From the NCBI RefSeq assembly GCF_030548175.1, contig NZ_JAUORX010000003.1:124001-188000 (forward strand): a stretch of DNA of 64,000 nt, in the 5' to 3' direction. The notes under the pieces are model-generated. The model did not search any database. It was not told the DNA's origin and saw nothing but the letters and a program-made list of their open reading frames with translations. Source of the DNA: Cognatishimia sp. 1_MG-2023. GTDB taxonomy: Bacteria; Pseudomonadota; Alphaproteobacteria; Rhodobacterales; Rhodobacteraceae. The position numbers and the translations under genes were made by a program. Below, piece after piece: positions 17,522 to 27,513 of this stretch (positions within the stretch are counted from its first letter, which is position 1; every line of letters begins with the position of its first letter).

Positions 17522-17887
17522 TCAGGCGGCCAGCCAATCCTCGGCGGCTTTTACGTCATCAAGCGGGAAACTCTTAATCTCGATCCCCGGAAAAATGGCG
17601 CCCTCAATCTCGGCGGCGGTGCGTATCCAGCTTGCGTCGCTTAGGACCGCGCATTTGTCGAACTTGCCAAGTAGGCCAAAAAGCTTGGACAATCGCGTGA
17701 ACTCTACACCAATCGCGCCAATCGTTGGCATGGTGAAGTCTTTGATCTTATAAAGCATTTTTCCATTTTTGATGTCTTCGGATTGCTCAATCAGCTCATC
17801 CAATCCAAGACGCATATCGTCCGTATTCAATGTGCCAAACAGTTCTATATCAAGGCGGTCTGGACTTTGTTTCGTGATGTTAAACAC
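17522..17887 (-). CDS. STAS/SpoIIAA-like protein
   Basis: This 121-residue protein matches the SpoIIAA-like/STAS fold, with SPDRLDIELFGTLNTDDM near the start, YKIKDFTMPTIGAIGVEF in the middle, and FDKCAVLSDASWIRTAAEIE before a C-terminal DDVKAAEDWLAA helix. The GTG start at 17887 is chosen because GGAGGG lies 7 nt upstream and homologues start at this point. The ATG at 17956 would add 23 residues and has no such site. It is probably cytoplasmic and of unknown partner. It lies downstream of acs, after the acs terminator. Confidence 0.85.
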   Translation of the reverse strand: MFNITKQSPDRLDIELFGTLNTDDMRLGLDELIEQSEDIKNGKMLYKIKDFTMPTIGAIGVEFTRLSKLFGLLGKFDKCAVLSDASWIRTAAEIEGAIFPGIEIKSFPLDDVKAAEDWLAA

Positions 17888-17957
17888 GGTGATCCCTCCG
17901 TTTTCTGATGAGGTCACTCTAACAGAAAACGCATCAATCGTATTGATACGGATCAAT

Positions 17958-17986
17958 AAAAAAGGGCCAGCATGAAAGCTGGCCCT
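17958..17986 (-). terminator. Intrinsic terminator of acs
   Basis: An 8-bp stem GGGCCAGC / GCTGGCCC with an ATGAAA loop and a preceding A-run on the plus strand (a U-tract for minus-strand RNA) lies 44 nt past the acs stop. Confidence 0.85.
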
Positions 17987-18029
17987 CAGGATGACACTTG
18001 GTCTGGAATGCCCAAGCGTCGGGGAATGC

Positions 18030-19976
18030 TTAGCGGTTCATACGGTTTTCGATCAGATCATCCACAACAGACGGATCGGCTAAGGTGGATGTATCGCCCA
18101 ACGCGCCATAATCGTTTTCCGCAATCTTACGCAGAATACGACGCATGATTTTGCCAGAACGAGTCTTTGGCAAACCCGGTGCCCATTGGATCAAATCAGG
18201 TGAAGCAATCGGCCCAATTTCGCTGCGAACCCAAGTACGTAGCTCTTTGCGCAACTCTTCGGTTGGTTCTTCGCCCGACATCAAAGTCACGTAGCAATAG
18301 ATGCCTTGCCCTTTAATATCATGAGGATACCCAACTACCGCCGCCTCAGCGACCTGCGCATGTGCCACCAACGCGCTTTCGACTTCGGCGGTGCCCATAC
18401 GGTGCCCAGAGACGTTGATCACGTCATCGACACGACCCGTAATCCAGTAATCGCCGTCTTCGTCACGACGACAACCGTCACCGGTAAAGTAGTAGCCTTT
18501 GTAGTCAGAGAAGTAGGTCTTCTCAAACCGCTCATGGTCACCCCAAACAGTCCGCATCTGACCGGGCCAACTGTCTTTGATGCACAAAACACCTTCGACG
18601 CCATTGCCAGAGATTTCCGCACCAGAAGCAGGTTCCAACACAACAGGCTCAATACCAAAGAACGGCTTCATCGCAGAACCCGGCTTCATCGCATGCGCGC
18701 CGGGCAGGGGAGTCATGAGGTGACCACCCGTTTCCGTTTGCCACCAGGTATCAACAATCGGACAACGCCCGCCGCCAACGACGTCGTTGTACCAATTCCA
18801 CGCTTCGGGGTTGATCGGCTCGCCTACGGTTCCAAGGATACGCAGACTGGATAGATCTGCGTCTTTGACGAAATGATCGCCTTGCCCCATCAACGCACGG
18901 ATCGCGGTCGGAGCGGTGTAGAATTGGTTGACCTTGTGCTTTTCACAGACCTGCCAGAACCGGCTGGCGTCTGGATAGGTTGGGGTGCCTTCAAACATCA
19001 CAGTCGTCGCGCCATTGGCCAATGGACCATAGACAATATAGCTGTGGCCCGTGACCCAACCGACATCCGCCGTACACCAAAAGATGTCGCCGTCTTTGTA
19101 ATCAAAGGTCGTTTCGTGGGTCAGCGAGGCATAAACCAAATAGCCGCCCGTTGTGTGAACCACACCTTTTGGCATTCCGGTGGATCCAGAGGTGTAGAGG
19201 ATAAACAGCGGATCTTCGGCGTTCATTTCCTCGGGCGCGCAATCGGTGGATGCTTCTGCCGCTTTTGCGTTGTAATCCACATCGCGCGCATCGTTCCAAG
19301 CGGTTTCGCCACCGGTGCGTTTGACCACCAGGCACTTCACGCTATCCGCGCAGTTTTCCAACGCGATGTCCGCATTTGTTTTCAATGGCGTCGGTTTGCC
19401 GCCGCGTGGGGCGAAGTCGGCTGTGACAACGACTTTGGCTTCAGACCCATTGACCCGAGCGGCTAGTGCGTCTGGTGAAAACCCTGCGAAAACAATCGAA
19501 TGGATCGCGCCAATACGCGTGCAGGCCAACATGGCATAGGCCGCTTCGGGGATCATCGGCATGTACAGAACAACACGGTCGCCTTTGCCTACACCCAAGT
19601 CTTTTAATACATTGGCCATGCGGCAGGTGTTGGCGTGCAGCTCCTTGTAGCTGATGTGTTTTGCGCCCTCTTCAGGGGAGTCTGGCTCCCAGATGATGGC
19701 GGTTTGGTCGCCGCGCGTCGCAAGGTGGCGATCAATACAGTTAGCAGAGACGTTCAAGGTGCCGTCGGCATACCAATTGATGTTCACATTGCCAAAATCA
19801 TAGCTGACGTCTTTGACCTGTGTGAACGGTTTGATCCAATCCACGCGCTTGCCTTGCTCGCGCCAGAACCCTTCGGGGTCGGCCAGCGAAGCGGCATACA
19901 TCTCTTGGTATTTGGCTGCATCAACATGCGCCGCGGCTGCAAGTTCAGCCGAAGGGGGGTAAGTTGGAGATGTCAT
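18030..19976 (-). CDS. acs: Acetyl-CoA synthetase (acetate-CoA ligase)
   Basis: This 648-residue AMP-forming enzyme activates acetate to acetyl-CoA by way of acetyl-AMP. The P-loop [14 protein letters not shown], the core WWQTETGG, the hinge region [13 protein letters not shown], and the lysine motif [11 protein letters not shown] (where the Lys is acetylated in related enzymes) are all present. Length is standard for Acs. It lies 59 nt downstream of livF on the same strand and is probably transcribed with the transporter genes. A stem-loop in the gap may set relative levels. Confidence 0.98.
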   Translation of the reverse strand: MTSPTYPPSAELAAAAHVDAAKYQEMYAASLADPEGFWREQGKRVDWIKPFTQVKDVSYDFGNVNINWYADGTLNVSANCIDRHLATRGDQTAIIWEPDSPEEGAKHISYKELHANTCRMANVLKDLGVGKGDRVVLYMPMIPEAAYAMLACTRIGAIHSIVFAGFSPDALAARVNGSEAKVVVTADFAPRGGKPTPLKTNADIALENCADSVKCLVVKRTGGETAWNDARDVDYNAKAAEASTDCAPEEMNAEDPLFILYTSGSTGMPKGVVHTTGGYLVYASLTHETTFDYKDGDIFWCTADVGWVTGHSYIVYGPLANGATTVMFEGTPTYPDASRFWQVCEKHKVNQFYTAPTAIRALMGQGDHFVKDADLSSLRILGTVGEPINPEAWNWYNDVVGGGRCPIVDTWWQTETGGHLMTPLPGAHAMKPGSAMKPFFGIEPVVLEPASGAEISGNGVEGVLCIKDSWPGQMRTVWGDHERFEKTYFSDYKGYYFTGDGCRRDEDGDYWITGRVDDVINVSGHRMGTAEVESALVAHAQVAEAAVVGYPHDIKGQGIYCYVTLMSGEEPTEELRKELRTWVRSEIGPIASPDLIQWAPGLPKTRSGKIMRRILRKIAENDYGALGDTSTLADPSVVDDLIENRMNR

Positions 19977-19999
19977 TGTTTGGTCCTATGTCTTATTTT

Positions 20000-20026
20000 G
20001 CGGCGCACTCAATAGGCCTGCGCCGC
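20000..20026 (-). other. Stem-loop between livF and acs
   Basis: Perfect 8-bp arms GCGGCGCA and TGCGCCGC are separated by 11 nt. On the minus strand the stem is followed by AAAATAAG rather than a U-run, so it is not a normal terminator. It may be a processing or stability signal, or a partial attenuator. Confidence 0.55.
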
Positions 20027-20035
20027 TCCTCCCAA

Positions 20036-20791
20036 TTAGATAGCCAGATACTCTGCGCGGAGTTCCGCGTTTTCAAGCACTTCTTGGGCTGTTCCATCGA
20101 ATACAATGCCACCAGTATCCAAGATCACCGCACGATCCGCCAGTTCCAATGCGCGAATGGCGTTCTGTTCAACGATGATCGTGGTGATACCTTGCTCTTT
20201 GATGATGCGCAGTGTCTTTTCGATTTCGTCAACGATCACCGGTGCAAGACCTTCGTAAGGTTCATCCAGCAGCAACACTTTGATGTCGCGCGCCAGTGCT
20301 CGGGCGATGGCTAGCATTTGCTGCTCACCGCCCGAGAGTGTGACCCCCTCCTGTTTCCGGCGTTCCCCTAGCCGGGGGAAAAGGTCATATAGCCGCTCGA
20401 TGGACCACCCAATCGGCGGCGCGATTTGCGCCAGTTGCAAGTTCTCTTCGACAGTTAAACCGGGAATGATAGACCGATCTTCGGGGACGAGGGCGATGCC
20501 CTCTGCTGACGCTTCGTGACTGCGCATTTTGTGCAGCGGTTTGTGATCTAGCCAGATTTCACCATGGGTGACTTGAGGTGCATCCATGCGGGCGATAGAG
20601 CGCAGGGTCGATGTTTTGCCCGCACCGTTACGGCCCAAAAGGGCAAGGATTTCGCCCTCGTGGACATTAAAGCTGATGTTTTGAACGATATAGCTTTCGC
20701 CGTAATAGCTTTCCATATTCCAGACGGACAGAAAGGCGGGGCTGGATTTCGTGTTGCCTTGGGATTGCAACAGATCGCTTTGGATATTCAT
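20036..20791 (-). CDS. livF: Branched-chain-type ABC transporter ATP-binding protein
   Basis: This 251-residue ATPase is LivF-like. Walker A is GRNGAGKTSTL, the signature is LSGGEQQMLAIARAL, Walker B is VLLLDEPYEGLAP. The start is the ATG at 20791 with GGAGG 8 nt upstream; the longer frame depends on a GTG. It is the last transporter gene in the operon, followed by acs. Confidence 0.93.
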   Translation of the reverse strand: MNIQSDLLQSQGNTKSSPAFLSVWNMESYYGESYIVQNISFNVHEGEILALLGRNGAGKTSTLRSIARMDAPQVTHGEIWLDHKPLHKMRSHEASAEGIALVPEDRSIIPGLTVEENLQLAQIAPPIGWSIERLYDLFPRLGERRKQEGVTLSGGEQQMLAIARALARDIKVLLLDEPYEGLAPVIVDEIEKTLRIIKEQGITTIIVEQNAIRALELADRAVILDTGGIVFDGTAQEVLENAELRAEYLAI

Positions 20792-20807
20792 TTTATTGTC
20801 CTCCACC

Positions 20808-21563
20808 TTACGCTGCCTCGCCTAAGTACGCTTCGCGCACTTTCGGATGGCCTTTGATGTTCTCTGGTGTGTCTTCGACAAGCGGGGTCCCCTGCGCCAA
20901 CACGGTGATGCGCTCTGCCAGGGAAAAGACCACATGCATGTCGTGTTCGATGATGGCGATGGTGATGTCCCGCTCGTCTTTGATCTGTTTGAGCAGATCA
21001 ATGGTGTTGTTGGTATCCGCCCGCGCCATGCCGGCTGTGGGTTCATCCAATAGCAACAGCCGCGGTTCCTGCGCCAAACACATGCCAATTTCGAGCCGCC
21101 GTTTATCACCGCGCGACATAGAGGCCGCGTGCATATGGCGTTTCTCTGCCATGTTCATATCAACCAGCATTTTTTCTGCTGTTTCAACGATGTCCCGCTC
21201 TGCCATCATGTTTTCGATAGCATGCATACGGAAAGCACCGTCGCGTTTGGCAAAGACCGGGATCATCATGTTTTCCATGACAGTCAGATCGCCAAAGATC
21301 TCAGGTGTTTGGAAAACACGTGAAATGCCCATTTGGTTGATTTCATGCGGGCTGCGGCCCAGCACGGATTGCCCATCAAACATGACGGACCCGGTGTCTG
21401 GTACCAGCTTGCCCACTAAACAGTTGAGCAGGGTGGATTTACCGGCCCCATTCGGGCCGATAATGGCGTGTACCGAGTTTTCGGCGACGCTTAGGTTTAC
21501 GTTGCCAAGCGCTTGAAGCCCGCCGAACCGTTTGCCTACGTCTTTGACGTCTAGAATACCCAT
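20808..21563 (-). CDS. livG: Branched-chain-type ABC transporter ATP-binding protein
   Basis: This 251-residue ATPase is LivG-like. Walker A is GPNGAGKSTLLNCL, and the signature position reads MSRGDKRRLEIGMCL, an LSxGD-type variant often seen in this subfamily. Walker B is LLLLDEPTAGMA. It pairs with the LivF-like ATPase and the two permeases. Confidence 0.93.
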   Translation of the reverse strand: MGILDVKDVGKRFGGLQALGNVNLSVAENSVHAIIGPNGAGKSTLLNCLVGKLVPDTGSVMFDGQSVLGRSPHEINQMGISRVFQTPEIFGDLTVMENMMIPVFAKRDGAFRMHAIENMMAERDIVETAEKMLVDMNMAEKRHMHAASMSRGDKRRLEIGMCLAQEPRLLLLDEPTAGMARADTNNTIDLLKQIKDERDITIAIIEHDMHVVFSLAERITVLAQGTPLVEDTPENIKGHPKVREAYLGEAA

Positions 21564-21575
21564 CTGTCTGTCTCC

Positions 21576-22778
21576 TTATTCTGCAGGTTCGGTTTTAGGG
21601 GCTTTGTCGTCGGCTTTGTTCTTGCCGCCGGACACCCATTTTTTGATGCGTTGGCCACCTTCGACCAGACCGCCAGGTAGGAAGATCACAACCAACATGA
21701 ACAGAATGCCCAAGGTCAGGTGCCAGCCTTTGCCGATGAACGGGTGGATCAGGAAAACAACCGCGTCTTCGATGCCATCCGGCAGAAAGCTGAACCAGCT
21801 GTGCAGGATGCTGTCGTTGATCTTGGAAAAGATGTTTTCAAAGTACTTGATAAAGCCCGCGCCCAAGACTGGACCAATCAAAGTGCCCGCACCGCCAAGG
21901 ATGGTCATTAGAACAACTTCGCCAGAGGCCGTCCATTGCATCCGTTCCGCACCGGCGAGAGGGTCCATTGAGGCCATCAAGCCACCAGCCAAACCTGCGT
22001 ACATGCCAGAGATGACAAAGGCGGCGAGTGTGTATGGCTTTGGGTTCAAGCCCGTGTAGTTCAAACGCGTTTGGTTTGATTTCACCGCACGCAACATCAT
22101 GCCAAACGGGCTGCGGAAGATGCGTAGGGATAGGTAGAAGGCAGCCAATAGGATGATGCCACACAGGTAGTAGCCTGCGTTGAACTGAAAGGTCCAAGGG
22201 CCAACAATCATCTCATAAGTCGACCGCATTTCCAGACCGAACAGGCTGGTGACCGGGATGCCGCCATCTGCTGTGGCTGACACGCCCAAGATACGCGGAT
22301 CATCCAGCGTTAGCTGCAAACCGGTTTCGCCATTGGTGATCGGCGTTAGAACCGAATAGGCGAGGTTAAAGCTCATCTGTGCGAAAGCGAGCGTCAGGAT
22401 CGAAAAGTAGATACCCGAACGACGCAGACTGACGAAACCAATCAATAGAGCAAAGAGACCCGAGATGACGACCGACAGTAGGATGGCTGGGATCACGTTC
22501 ATGCTCAGCAGTTTGAACATCCAGACCGCGGAGTATGATCCGACACCCAGAAAGGCCGCGTGGCCAAAGCTGAGGTAGCCGGTCAAGCCAAACAGAATGT
22601 TAAATCCAACCGCAAAGATGCCAAAGATTACAAAGCGCTGCATCAGGTCAGGATAACCCGCGTTGAACTGCGCCATGGCGCTGCCGGTTGGGAAAGGGTT
22701 GAGGATAAATGGCGCGAATAGAACAAGCACCGCCACGATGATCATGAGTGTTTTGTCGTGTTTTTGTAGGTTCAACAT
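21576..22778 (-). CDS. livM: Branched-chain-type ABC transporter permease
   Basis: This 400-residue inner-membrane permease is LivM-like, with about ten hydrophobic segments, the [21 protein letters not shown] motif near residue 65, and a polar, charged C-terminal tail. It ends 12 nt before livG. The cognate substrate is suggested only by the binding protein, which resembles the urea/amide subgroup. Confidence 0.92.
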   Translation of the reverse strand: MLNLQKHDKTLMIIVAVLVLFAPFILNPFPTGSAMAQFNAGYPDLMQRFVIFGIFAVGFNILFGLTGYLSFGHAAFLGVGSYSAVWMFKLLSMNVIPAILLSVVISGLFALLIGFVSLRRSGIYFSILTLAFAQMSFNLAYSVLTPITNGETGLQLTLDDPRILGVSATADGGIPVTSLFGLEMRSTYEMIVGPWTFQFNAGYYLCGIILLAAFYLSLRIFRSPFGMMLRAVKSNQTRLNYTGLNPKPYTLAAFVISGMYAGLAGGLMASMDPLAGAERMQWTASGEVVLMTILGGAGTLIGPVLGAGFIKYFENIFSKINDSILHSWFSFLPDGIEDAVVFLIHPFIGKGWHLTLGILFMLVVIFLPGGLVEGGQRIKKWVSGGKNKADDKAPKTEPAE

Positions 22779-22781
22779 GGC

Positions 22782-23813
22782 TTAGTCCTCCATCACGCCT
22801 TTGCGGCCCATGAGGCCTCGGGGGCGTGTGAGTAGAATGATGATGGCCACCAGATAGATGATGATTTGGTCGATGCCGGGGATCAGGGATTTGACCTCGT
22901 TCATAGAGGCAAAGCTTTCCAAGATACCCAGCAAGAAGCCCGCCAAGACAGCGCCGGGCAGGGAGCCCATGCCGCCCACAACCACAACCACAAAGCTAAG
23001 AACCAAGAAGTCCATGCCCATATGGTAATTCGGCGAGTTGATAGGCGCGTACATGACACCGGCGAGGCCAGCCACCGCGGCGGCGATGCCGAACATGATG
23101 GTAAAGCGTTTGTCGATGTTGATGCCCAATAGGCCCACGGTTTCACGGTCTGCCATGCCAGCACGGACAACCATCCCAAAGGTGGTGAATTGCAAGAAGG
23201 CAAAGACGCCGCCAATGATCAGGGCCGAGAAGCCAAAGTACACAAGACGCCAGTAGGGGTAGATGATCGCGTTTGGATCAAAGCCCAGTAGGACGCCAAA
23301 GTCATAGCTGCCCTTAAAGACTTCTGGTGCGCCTGTTGGAATAGGGTTCGCGCCGTAGAAGTATTTGATGATCTCTTGCAGAACGATCGCAAGACCGAAG
23401 GTCACAAGGATCTGGTCCGCATGGGGGCGTTTGTAGAAATGTTTGATCAACCCGCGTTCCATGATGAAGCCGATGGCAATCATGATTGGGATTGAGAAAA
23501 GGATCGCCAAGGGAACGGCCCAGTCGATGATCGTGGCACCGACTTCGGGGCCGAACCAGCTTTCGACATAAGGGGTTTTGATCTTGGCAGGATTGCCAAG
23601 GAAATCCAGCTTGGTCTCATCCACCGTCTCAAAGCTGAGGTTCAGGATTTTGCTGAGTGTGACTGCGCAGAAGGCACCGATCATAAACAGCGCGCCGTGG
23701 GCAAAGTTAACCACTCCGAGCGTGCCGAAAATCAGCGTTAGCCCCAGCGCGATCAGCGCGTAGGCAGAGCCTTTGTCGAGGCCGTTTAGAATTTGAAGAA
23801 TAATTGCGTCCAT
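22782..23813 (-). CDS. livH: Branched-chain-type ABC transporter permease
   Basis: This 343-residue inner-membrane permease is LivH-like, beginning MDAIILQILNGLDKGSAYALIALGL and carrying GLTLIFGTLGVVNFAHGALF. Eight or more hydrophobic segments are visible, with a periplasmic loop around residues 40-65. The start is the ATG at 23813 with GGTGGGG upstream; the longer frame needs GTG. The livM gene follows after 3 nt. Confidence 0.92.
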   Translation of the reverse strand: MDAIILQILNGLDKGSAYALIALGLTLIFGTLGVVNFAHGALFMIGAFCAVTLSKILNLSFETVDETKLDFLGNPAKIKTPYVESWFGPEVGATIIDWAVPLAILFSIPIMIAIGFIMERGLIKHFYKRPHADQILVTFGLAIVLQEIIKYFYGANPIPTGAPEVFKGSYDFGVLLGFDPNAIIYPYWRLVYFGFSALIIGGVFAFLQFTTFGMVVRAGMADRETVGLLGINIDKRFTIMFGIAAAVAGLAGVMYAPINSPNYHMGMDFLVLSFVVVVVGGMGSLPGAVLAGFLLGILESFASMNEVKSLIPGIDQIIIYLVAIIILLTRPRGLMGRKGVMED

Positions 23814-23916
23814 GATCCCCACCGTGGGTTGGGTTGCGGCGTCCTCTGGCTATAGGGACCAGAAGACGCCATTAGGAGCGGGCTGATGCTTGTCGGAATA
23901 TCAACCCGCGCCTGAC

Positions 23917-25263
23917 TTATGCGCCTGGGTTACAAGACCCGAGCTGACCACCTGCAAACATTGGGTGATCTGGCGCGTATGTCACTTGTTCTGCTGGTGT
24001 GACTTCGACGATTTCCAGCAAGTCGAACTCGGATGTTGGGTTCTCTTTACCCTTCACAACAAGCACGTCTTTGAAGCACTGGTGATCTTCGGCACGGTAA
24101 AGTGTTTTACCATTGCCCAAGCCATCGAACTCAAAGCCTTCAAGCGCTTCGGCAACCGCACATGGGTTATGAGAGCCTGCGCGCTCACATGCATCTGCAT
24201 ACAGAAGTGTCTGACAATAAACGGTATGTGCCGCCTGAGATGGTGGGAAGCCGTATTTGGTACCGAATGACTTAACGAATGCTTTTGAGCCTTCGTCGGT
24301 CAGGGACCAGTGCCAGTTTGTGGAACCAAAGATACCCTTAACGTTCGCACCCGCACCGCGCGCCATTAGGCGAGAGTACAGAGGCACAACGATTTCAAAG
24401 TTCTTACCGTTCACAACCTTTTCACGCAGGCCAAACTGAACCGCGTTGGTCAGTGAGTTCACCATGTTCCCGCCGTAGTGGTTCAGAACCAGAACGTCGG
24501 CACCAGAGTTAAGAACCGGCGCGATATAGGACGAGAAGTCAGTCGCAGCCAATGGCGTACGGACTTTGTTCACAGTGTTCCAACCCAGCGCTTCTGTCGA
24601 TGCTGCGATGGATTCTTCTTGTGTCCAACCCCATGTGTAGTCAGCGGTCAGGTGATAGGCAGTACGGTCTTTACCGTACATCTTTTCAAGCACTGGGGCC
24701 AAAGCGGCACCAGACATGTAACCGTTAAAGAAGTGACGGAAACCGTTCGCTTTTTTGTCTTTACCAGTTGTATCGTTAGAGTGGGTAAGACCCGCCATAA
24801 AGATAACGCCGGCCTCTTGGCAAAGGCCCTGAACCGCAATCGCCACACCGGAAGACGAGCCGCCAGTGATCATCACTGCGCCGTCTTTTTCGATCATGGA
24901 TTTCGCAGAGGCCCGTGCGGCGTCTGATTTTGTTTGAGTGTCACCGGTGACGAATTCAACCTTGCGACCCAAGATGCCGTTACCTTGCAACGACTTAGAG
25001 CTAAAGGTGTTCATCATGCCGCCGTCGCCGCCGCCATTCAGGTGCTCTACCGCTAGCTCGTAGGCGCGCAGTTCGTCAGCGCCTTCGTCAGCGTAGGGGC
25101 CAGTTTGTGGCACGTTAAAGCCCAGCGTTACTGTCGAGCCGGATGGCGCGTTGGTGTAAGCTGCGGCAGAACTTGCCGTAAAGATCGTCGGCAACGCAAG
25201 GCCGGCACCAGCAACGGCACCAGATTTCAGCACGCCACGACGGGTCAGTGTCGATTTAGACAT
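23917..25263 (-). CDS. ABC transporter substrate-binding protein with Tat-type signal (urea/amide-like)
   Basis: This 448-residue protein starts MSKSTLTRRGVLKSGAVAGA, a twin-arginine signal (RRGVLK) with cleavage near SSAAAY. The rest is the Periplasmic-binding-protein type 1 fold typical of UrtA/AmiC/LivJ relatives, with the ligand-binding region TGGSSSGVAIAVQGL. The closest group by eye is urea or short-chain amide binding, not leucine. The start at 25263 has GGGAGGATAATAA upstream. It is the first gene of the transporter-acs unit and faces the ScfR-type gene across a 230-bp gap. Confidence 0.9.
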   Translation of the reverse strand: MSKSTLTRRGVLKSGAVAGAGLALPTIFTASSAAAYTNAPSGSTVTLGFNVPQTGPYADEGADELRAYELAVEHLNGGGDGGMMNTFSSKSLQGNGILGRKVEFVTGDTQTKSDAARASAKSMIEKDGAVMITGGSSSGVAIAVQGLCQEAGVIFMAGLTHSNDTTGKDKKANGFRHFFNGYMSGAALAPVLEKMYGKDRTAYHLTADYTWGWTQEESIAASTEALGWNTVNKVRTPLAATDFSSYIAPVLNSGADVLVLNHYGGNMVNSLTNAVQFGLREKVVNGKNFEIVVPLYSRLMARGAGANVKGIFGSTNWHWSLTDEGSKAFVKSFGTKYGFPPSQAAHTVYCQTLLYADACERAGSHNPCAVAEALEGFEFDGLGNGKTLYRAEDHQCFKDVLVVKGKENPTSEFDLLEIVEVTPAEQVTYAPDHPMFAGGQLGSCNPGA

Positions 25264-25395
25264 TCTTATTATCCTCCCATTTGAATGGTACGCTGGACGG
25301 CTCCTCTTCCGACCGGCGCAAGCATTTACATGCAAGACCATTATCCAGTGGAGTCAGAAAATTTCTCAACAACTGCTTTTAATTAAACAATTTTT

Positions 25396-25435
25396 TTGTA
25401 AAGAAACTCACGGAATTACGTGCTATGTTGTAAAG
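25396..25435. promoter_or_regulatory. Candidate operator: two direct TTGTAAAG repeats
   Basis: TTGTAAAG occurs at 25396-25403 and 25428-25435, 32 bp apart (about three helical turns), in the divergent gap between the ABC binding protein and the ScfR-type gene. ScfR/RamB proteins bind TTTGCAAA-like boxes, to which these are related but not identical. The assignment is an inference. Confidence 0.35.
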
Positions 25436-25493
25436 GAATTTTGTTGCGGCGCAGAATGCCGTTGAAAACACTGCGAAATACCGGAGACAGGAT

Positions 25494-26792
25494 ATGATCA
25501 GGGATAGCCTTGTTGGCAGCCGTATTCGCGAGCGTCGAGTGATGGCTGGGCTAAAGCAGGCAGAGCTTGCGGCAACTGTTAATATATCGGCCTCTTACTT
25601 AAATCTGATTGAGCACAATAAGCGCAGAATCGGCGGTAAGCTTTTGGTCGATTTGGCGGGCGCGCTGGGCGTGGAACCGTCATTGCTAAGTGAAGGGGCC
25701 GAAGCCGCGTTAATCGCGACCTTGCGCGAAGCGGCCGCAGATGCGCCCAAGGCTGAACCAGAGCTGGACCGTACGGATGAATTTGCAGGCCGGTTTCCCG
25801 GTTGGGCGCGGTTGGTGGCGGAGCGACATCAGCAGGTACAATCGTTGGAGCGGACCGTGGAGGCTTTGAGTGATCGGTTCGCGCATGATCCGCATTTGGC
25901 AACATCCATGCACGAGCTGCTTTCGATGGTCACGGCGATCCGGTCGACTGCGGGCATCTTGCATGAAAGCAAAGACATTGAGCCAGAGTGGCAAGGGCGG
26001 TTTCATCGGAATCTAAACGAAGACAGTCAGCGGCTTGCCGATAGTGCGCAATCCTTGGTGGATTTTCTGGACACCACACAGCAAGACACGACACGAGGCA
26101 CGTCGCCCCAAGATGAAATGGACGCTTTTCTGAAAGAACAGTCCTATCACTTTCCAGCACTTGAACAGTCCGGTGGTTGGCCAGACCAAATTATTGACGC
26201 AACAACTACTTTGAAAAGCACTGCGGCGCGCAGCATGGCGCGACACCTTCTTGCCACCTATCAACGTGATGCGCAGGCCATGCCAAAACATGTGTTTCTG
26301 GAGGCCATAAAAGACATCGGCGTGCGGCCAGATGCTTTGGCACAGCGTTTTGGCGTCTCATTGCCCGCAGCGATGCGTCGGTGTGCGGCGATGCCCGCAG
26401 AGGACATGCCCATGGCTGTTGGTTTGGTCGTCAGCGATGGCGCGGGTGCTTTGCTGGTGCGTCACGAGGTCGAAGGATTTCCAGTTCCACGTTTCAGCGC
26501 GGCTTGCGCCAAATGGCCGCTATTTCATGCGCTGACCCGGCCCATGCAACCGGTTCGGGCCACCGTCGAAATGGCCGGGCGGGATGGGCTACAGTTTGAT
26601 TGCCTTGCTGTTGCAGAGCCTGTCGGCCCAGTTAGCTTTGAAAAAGATCCGCTTTATCAAGCCTCTATGTTGATCTTGCCAAACGACGAAAAGTCTAATG
26701 AACCAAGGCTGATTGGATCAACCTGCCGCATCTGTCCGCGCCGTAAATGCCAAGGTCGCAGTGTGCATTCGATCCTAACAGACGGAATTTAG
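25494..26792 (+). CDS. ScfR/RamB-type XRE transcriptional regulator
   Basis: This 432-residue protein has an N-terminal helix-turn-helix (residues 7-62, QAELAATVNISASYLNLIEHNKR), a middle domain without an HExxH zinc-protease motif, and a C-terminal cysteine-rich end CRICPRRKC. This layout matches short-chain fatty acyl-CoA regulators, which control acetate, propionate and glyoxylate genes. Its position opposite the transporter-acs operon suggests that operon as target. It is followed by a two-component system. Confidence 0.85.
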   Translation: MIRDSLVGSRIRERRVMAGLKQAELAATVNISASYLNLIEHNKRRIGGKLLVDLAGALGVEPSLLSEGAEAALIATLREAAADAPKAEPELDRTDEFAGRFPGWARLVAERHQQVQSLERTVEALSDRFAHDPHLATSMHELLSMVTAIRSTAGILHESKDIEPEWQGRFHRNLNEDSQRLADSAQSLVDFLDTTQQDTTRGTSPQDEMDAFLKEQSYHFPALEQSGGWPDQIIDATTTLKSTAARSMARHLLATYQRDAQAMPKHVFLEAIKDIGVRPDALAQRFGVSLPAAMRRCAAMPAEDMPMAVGLVVSDGAGALLVRHEVEGFPVPRFSAACAKWPLFHALTRPMQPVRATVEMAGRDGLQFDCLAVAEPVGPVSFEKDPLYQASMLILPNDEKSNEPRLIGSTCRICPRRKCQGRSVHSILTDGI

Positions 26793-26857
26793 CTTGGTTT
26801 TTTTACATGCCTTGTTAAGAATATGATAACGCGAACTATGCCGACGGGGAGGGAAGC

Positions 26858-27226
26858 ATGAGTAAGCGAGTTCTTCTGATAGAAGATGAACCGAACATAA
26901 TTGAAGCCATCAGCTTCATCCTATCGCGTGACGGGTGGGATGTTTGCACGCATTCTAATGGGCATGATGCCGTGGATGCGGTGCTGCGCCGTGCGCCGGA
27001 TGTCTTGATACTGGACGTCATGCTACCGGGGCGCAGTGGGTATGACATTTTGACCGAGCTGCGCGCCAATTCAGAAACACAGGCATTGCCGGTTCTGATG
27101 CTAACAGCCCGTGGTCAGACCAAAGATCGCGAAATGGCAGAGCGGGCAGGGGCGAGCCGCTTTATGACCAAGCCGTTTTCAAACTGCGAAGTCTTGCAGG
27201 CCGTCAAAGAATTGGTGGCGTCTTGA
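26858..27226 (+). CDS. Single-domain response regulator
   Basis: This 122-residue protein is a lone receiver domain. The acidic pair is E9/D10, the phosphoacceptor is D53 (LDVMLPGRSG), the switch Thr is T83 (MLTAR), and the conserved Lys is K105 (TKPFS). No output domain is fused. It is followed, with overlapping stop and start codons, by a small membrane protein and the SLC5-type histidine kinase, the likely phosphodonor. Confidence 0.9.
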   Translation: MSKRVLLIEDEPNIIEAISFILSRDGWDVCTHSNGHDAVDAVLRRAPDVLILDVMLPGRSGYDILTELRANSETQALPVLMLTARGQTKDREMAERAGASRFMTKPFSNCEVLQAVKELVAS

Positions 27227-27513
27227 ACACCCGCCGCTCCCTCGTCTTTCTAGAGCGGCAAACCTATCGCCGCCGTCGCTTGATTGACTGGATTCGATTT
27301 CTGCCGATTATTGGGCTGATGCTGTGGATGGTGCCATTGCTTTGGCCGATTGAGGGCGACAAGCAAGTCTCATCAGCGAATGCGATTATTTACATCTTCG
27401 CCATTTGGTTTGCGTTGGTCTTTCTAAAAGCACTATCAGCGCAGGCGCTGCGTCATACGGCCGATCAGACAGATCATGCCGCAGGGGGTGATCCCAAGCA
27501 GGAGACATCCTGA
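27223..27513 (+). CDS. Small two-helix membrane protein between receiver and kinase
   Basis: This 96-residue protein starts with TTG, overlapping the stop of the receiver gene, and its own TGA overlaps the start of the kinase (TGATG). Two hydrophobic segments (about residues 22-41 and 48-68) are surrounded by polar ends. This coupling suggests a partner of the kinase. No family was recognised. Confidence 0.75.
   Translation: MNTRRSLVFLERQTYRRRRLIDWIRFLPIIGLMLWMVPLLWPIEGDKQVSSANAIIYIFAIWFALVFLKALSAQALRHTADQTDHAAGGDPKQETS

Noticed and set aside
20000-20026. Terminator of the liv operon
   Set aside because: No U-tract follows and acs starts 24 nt further on; it reads better as an intercistronic stem.
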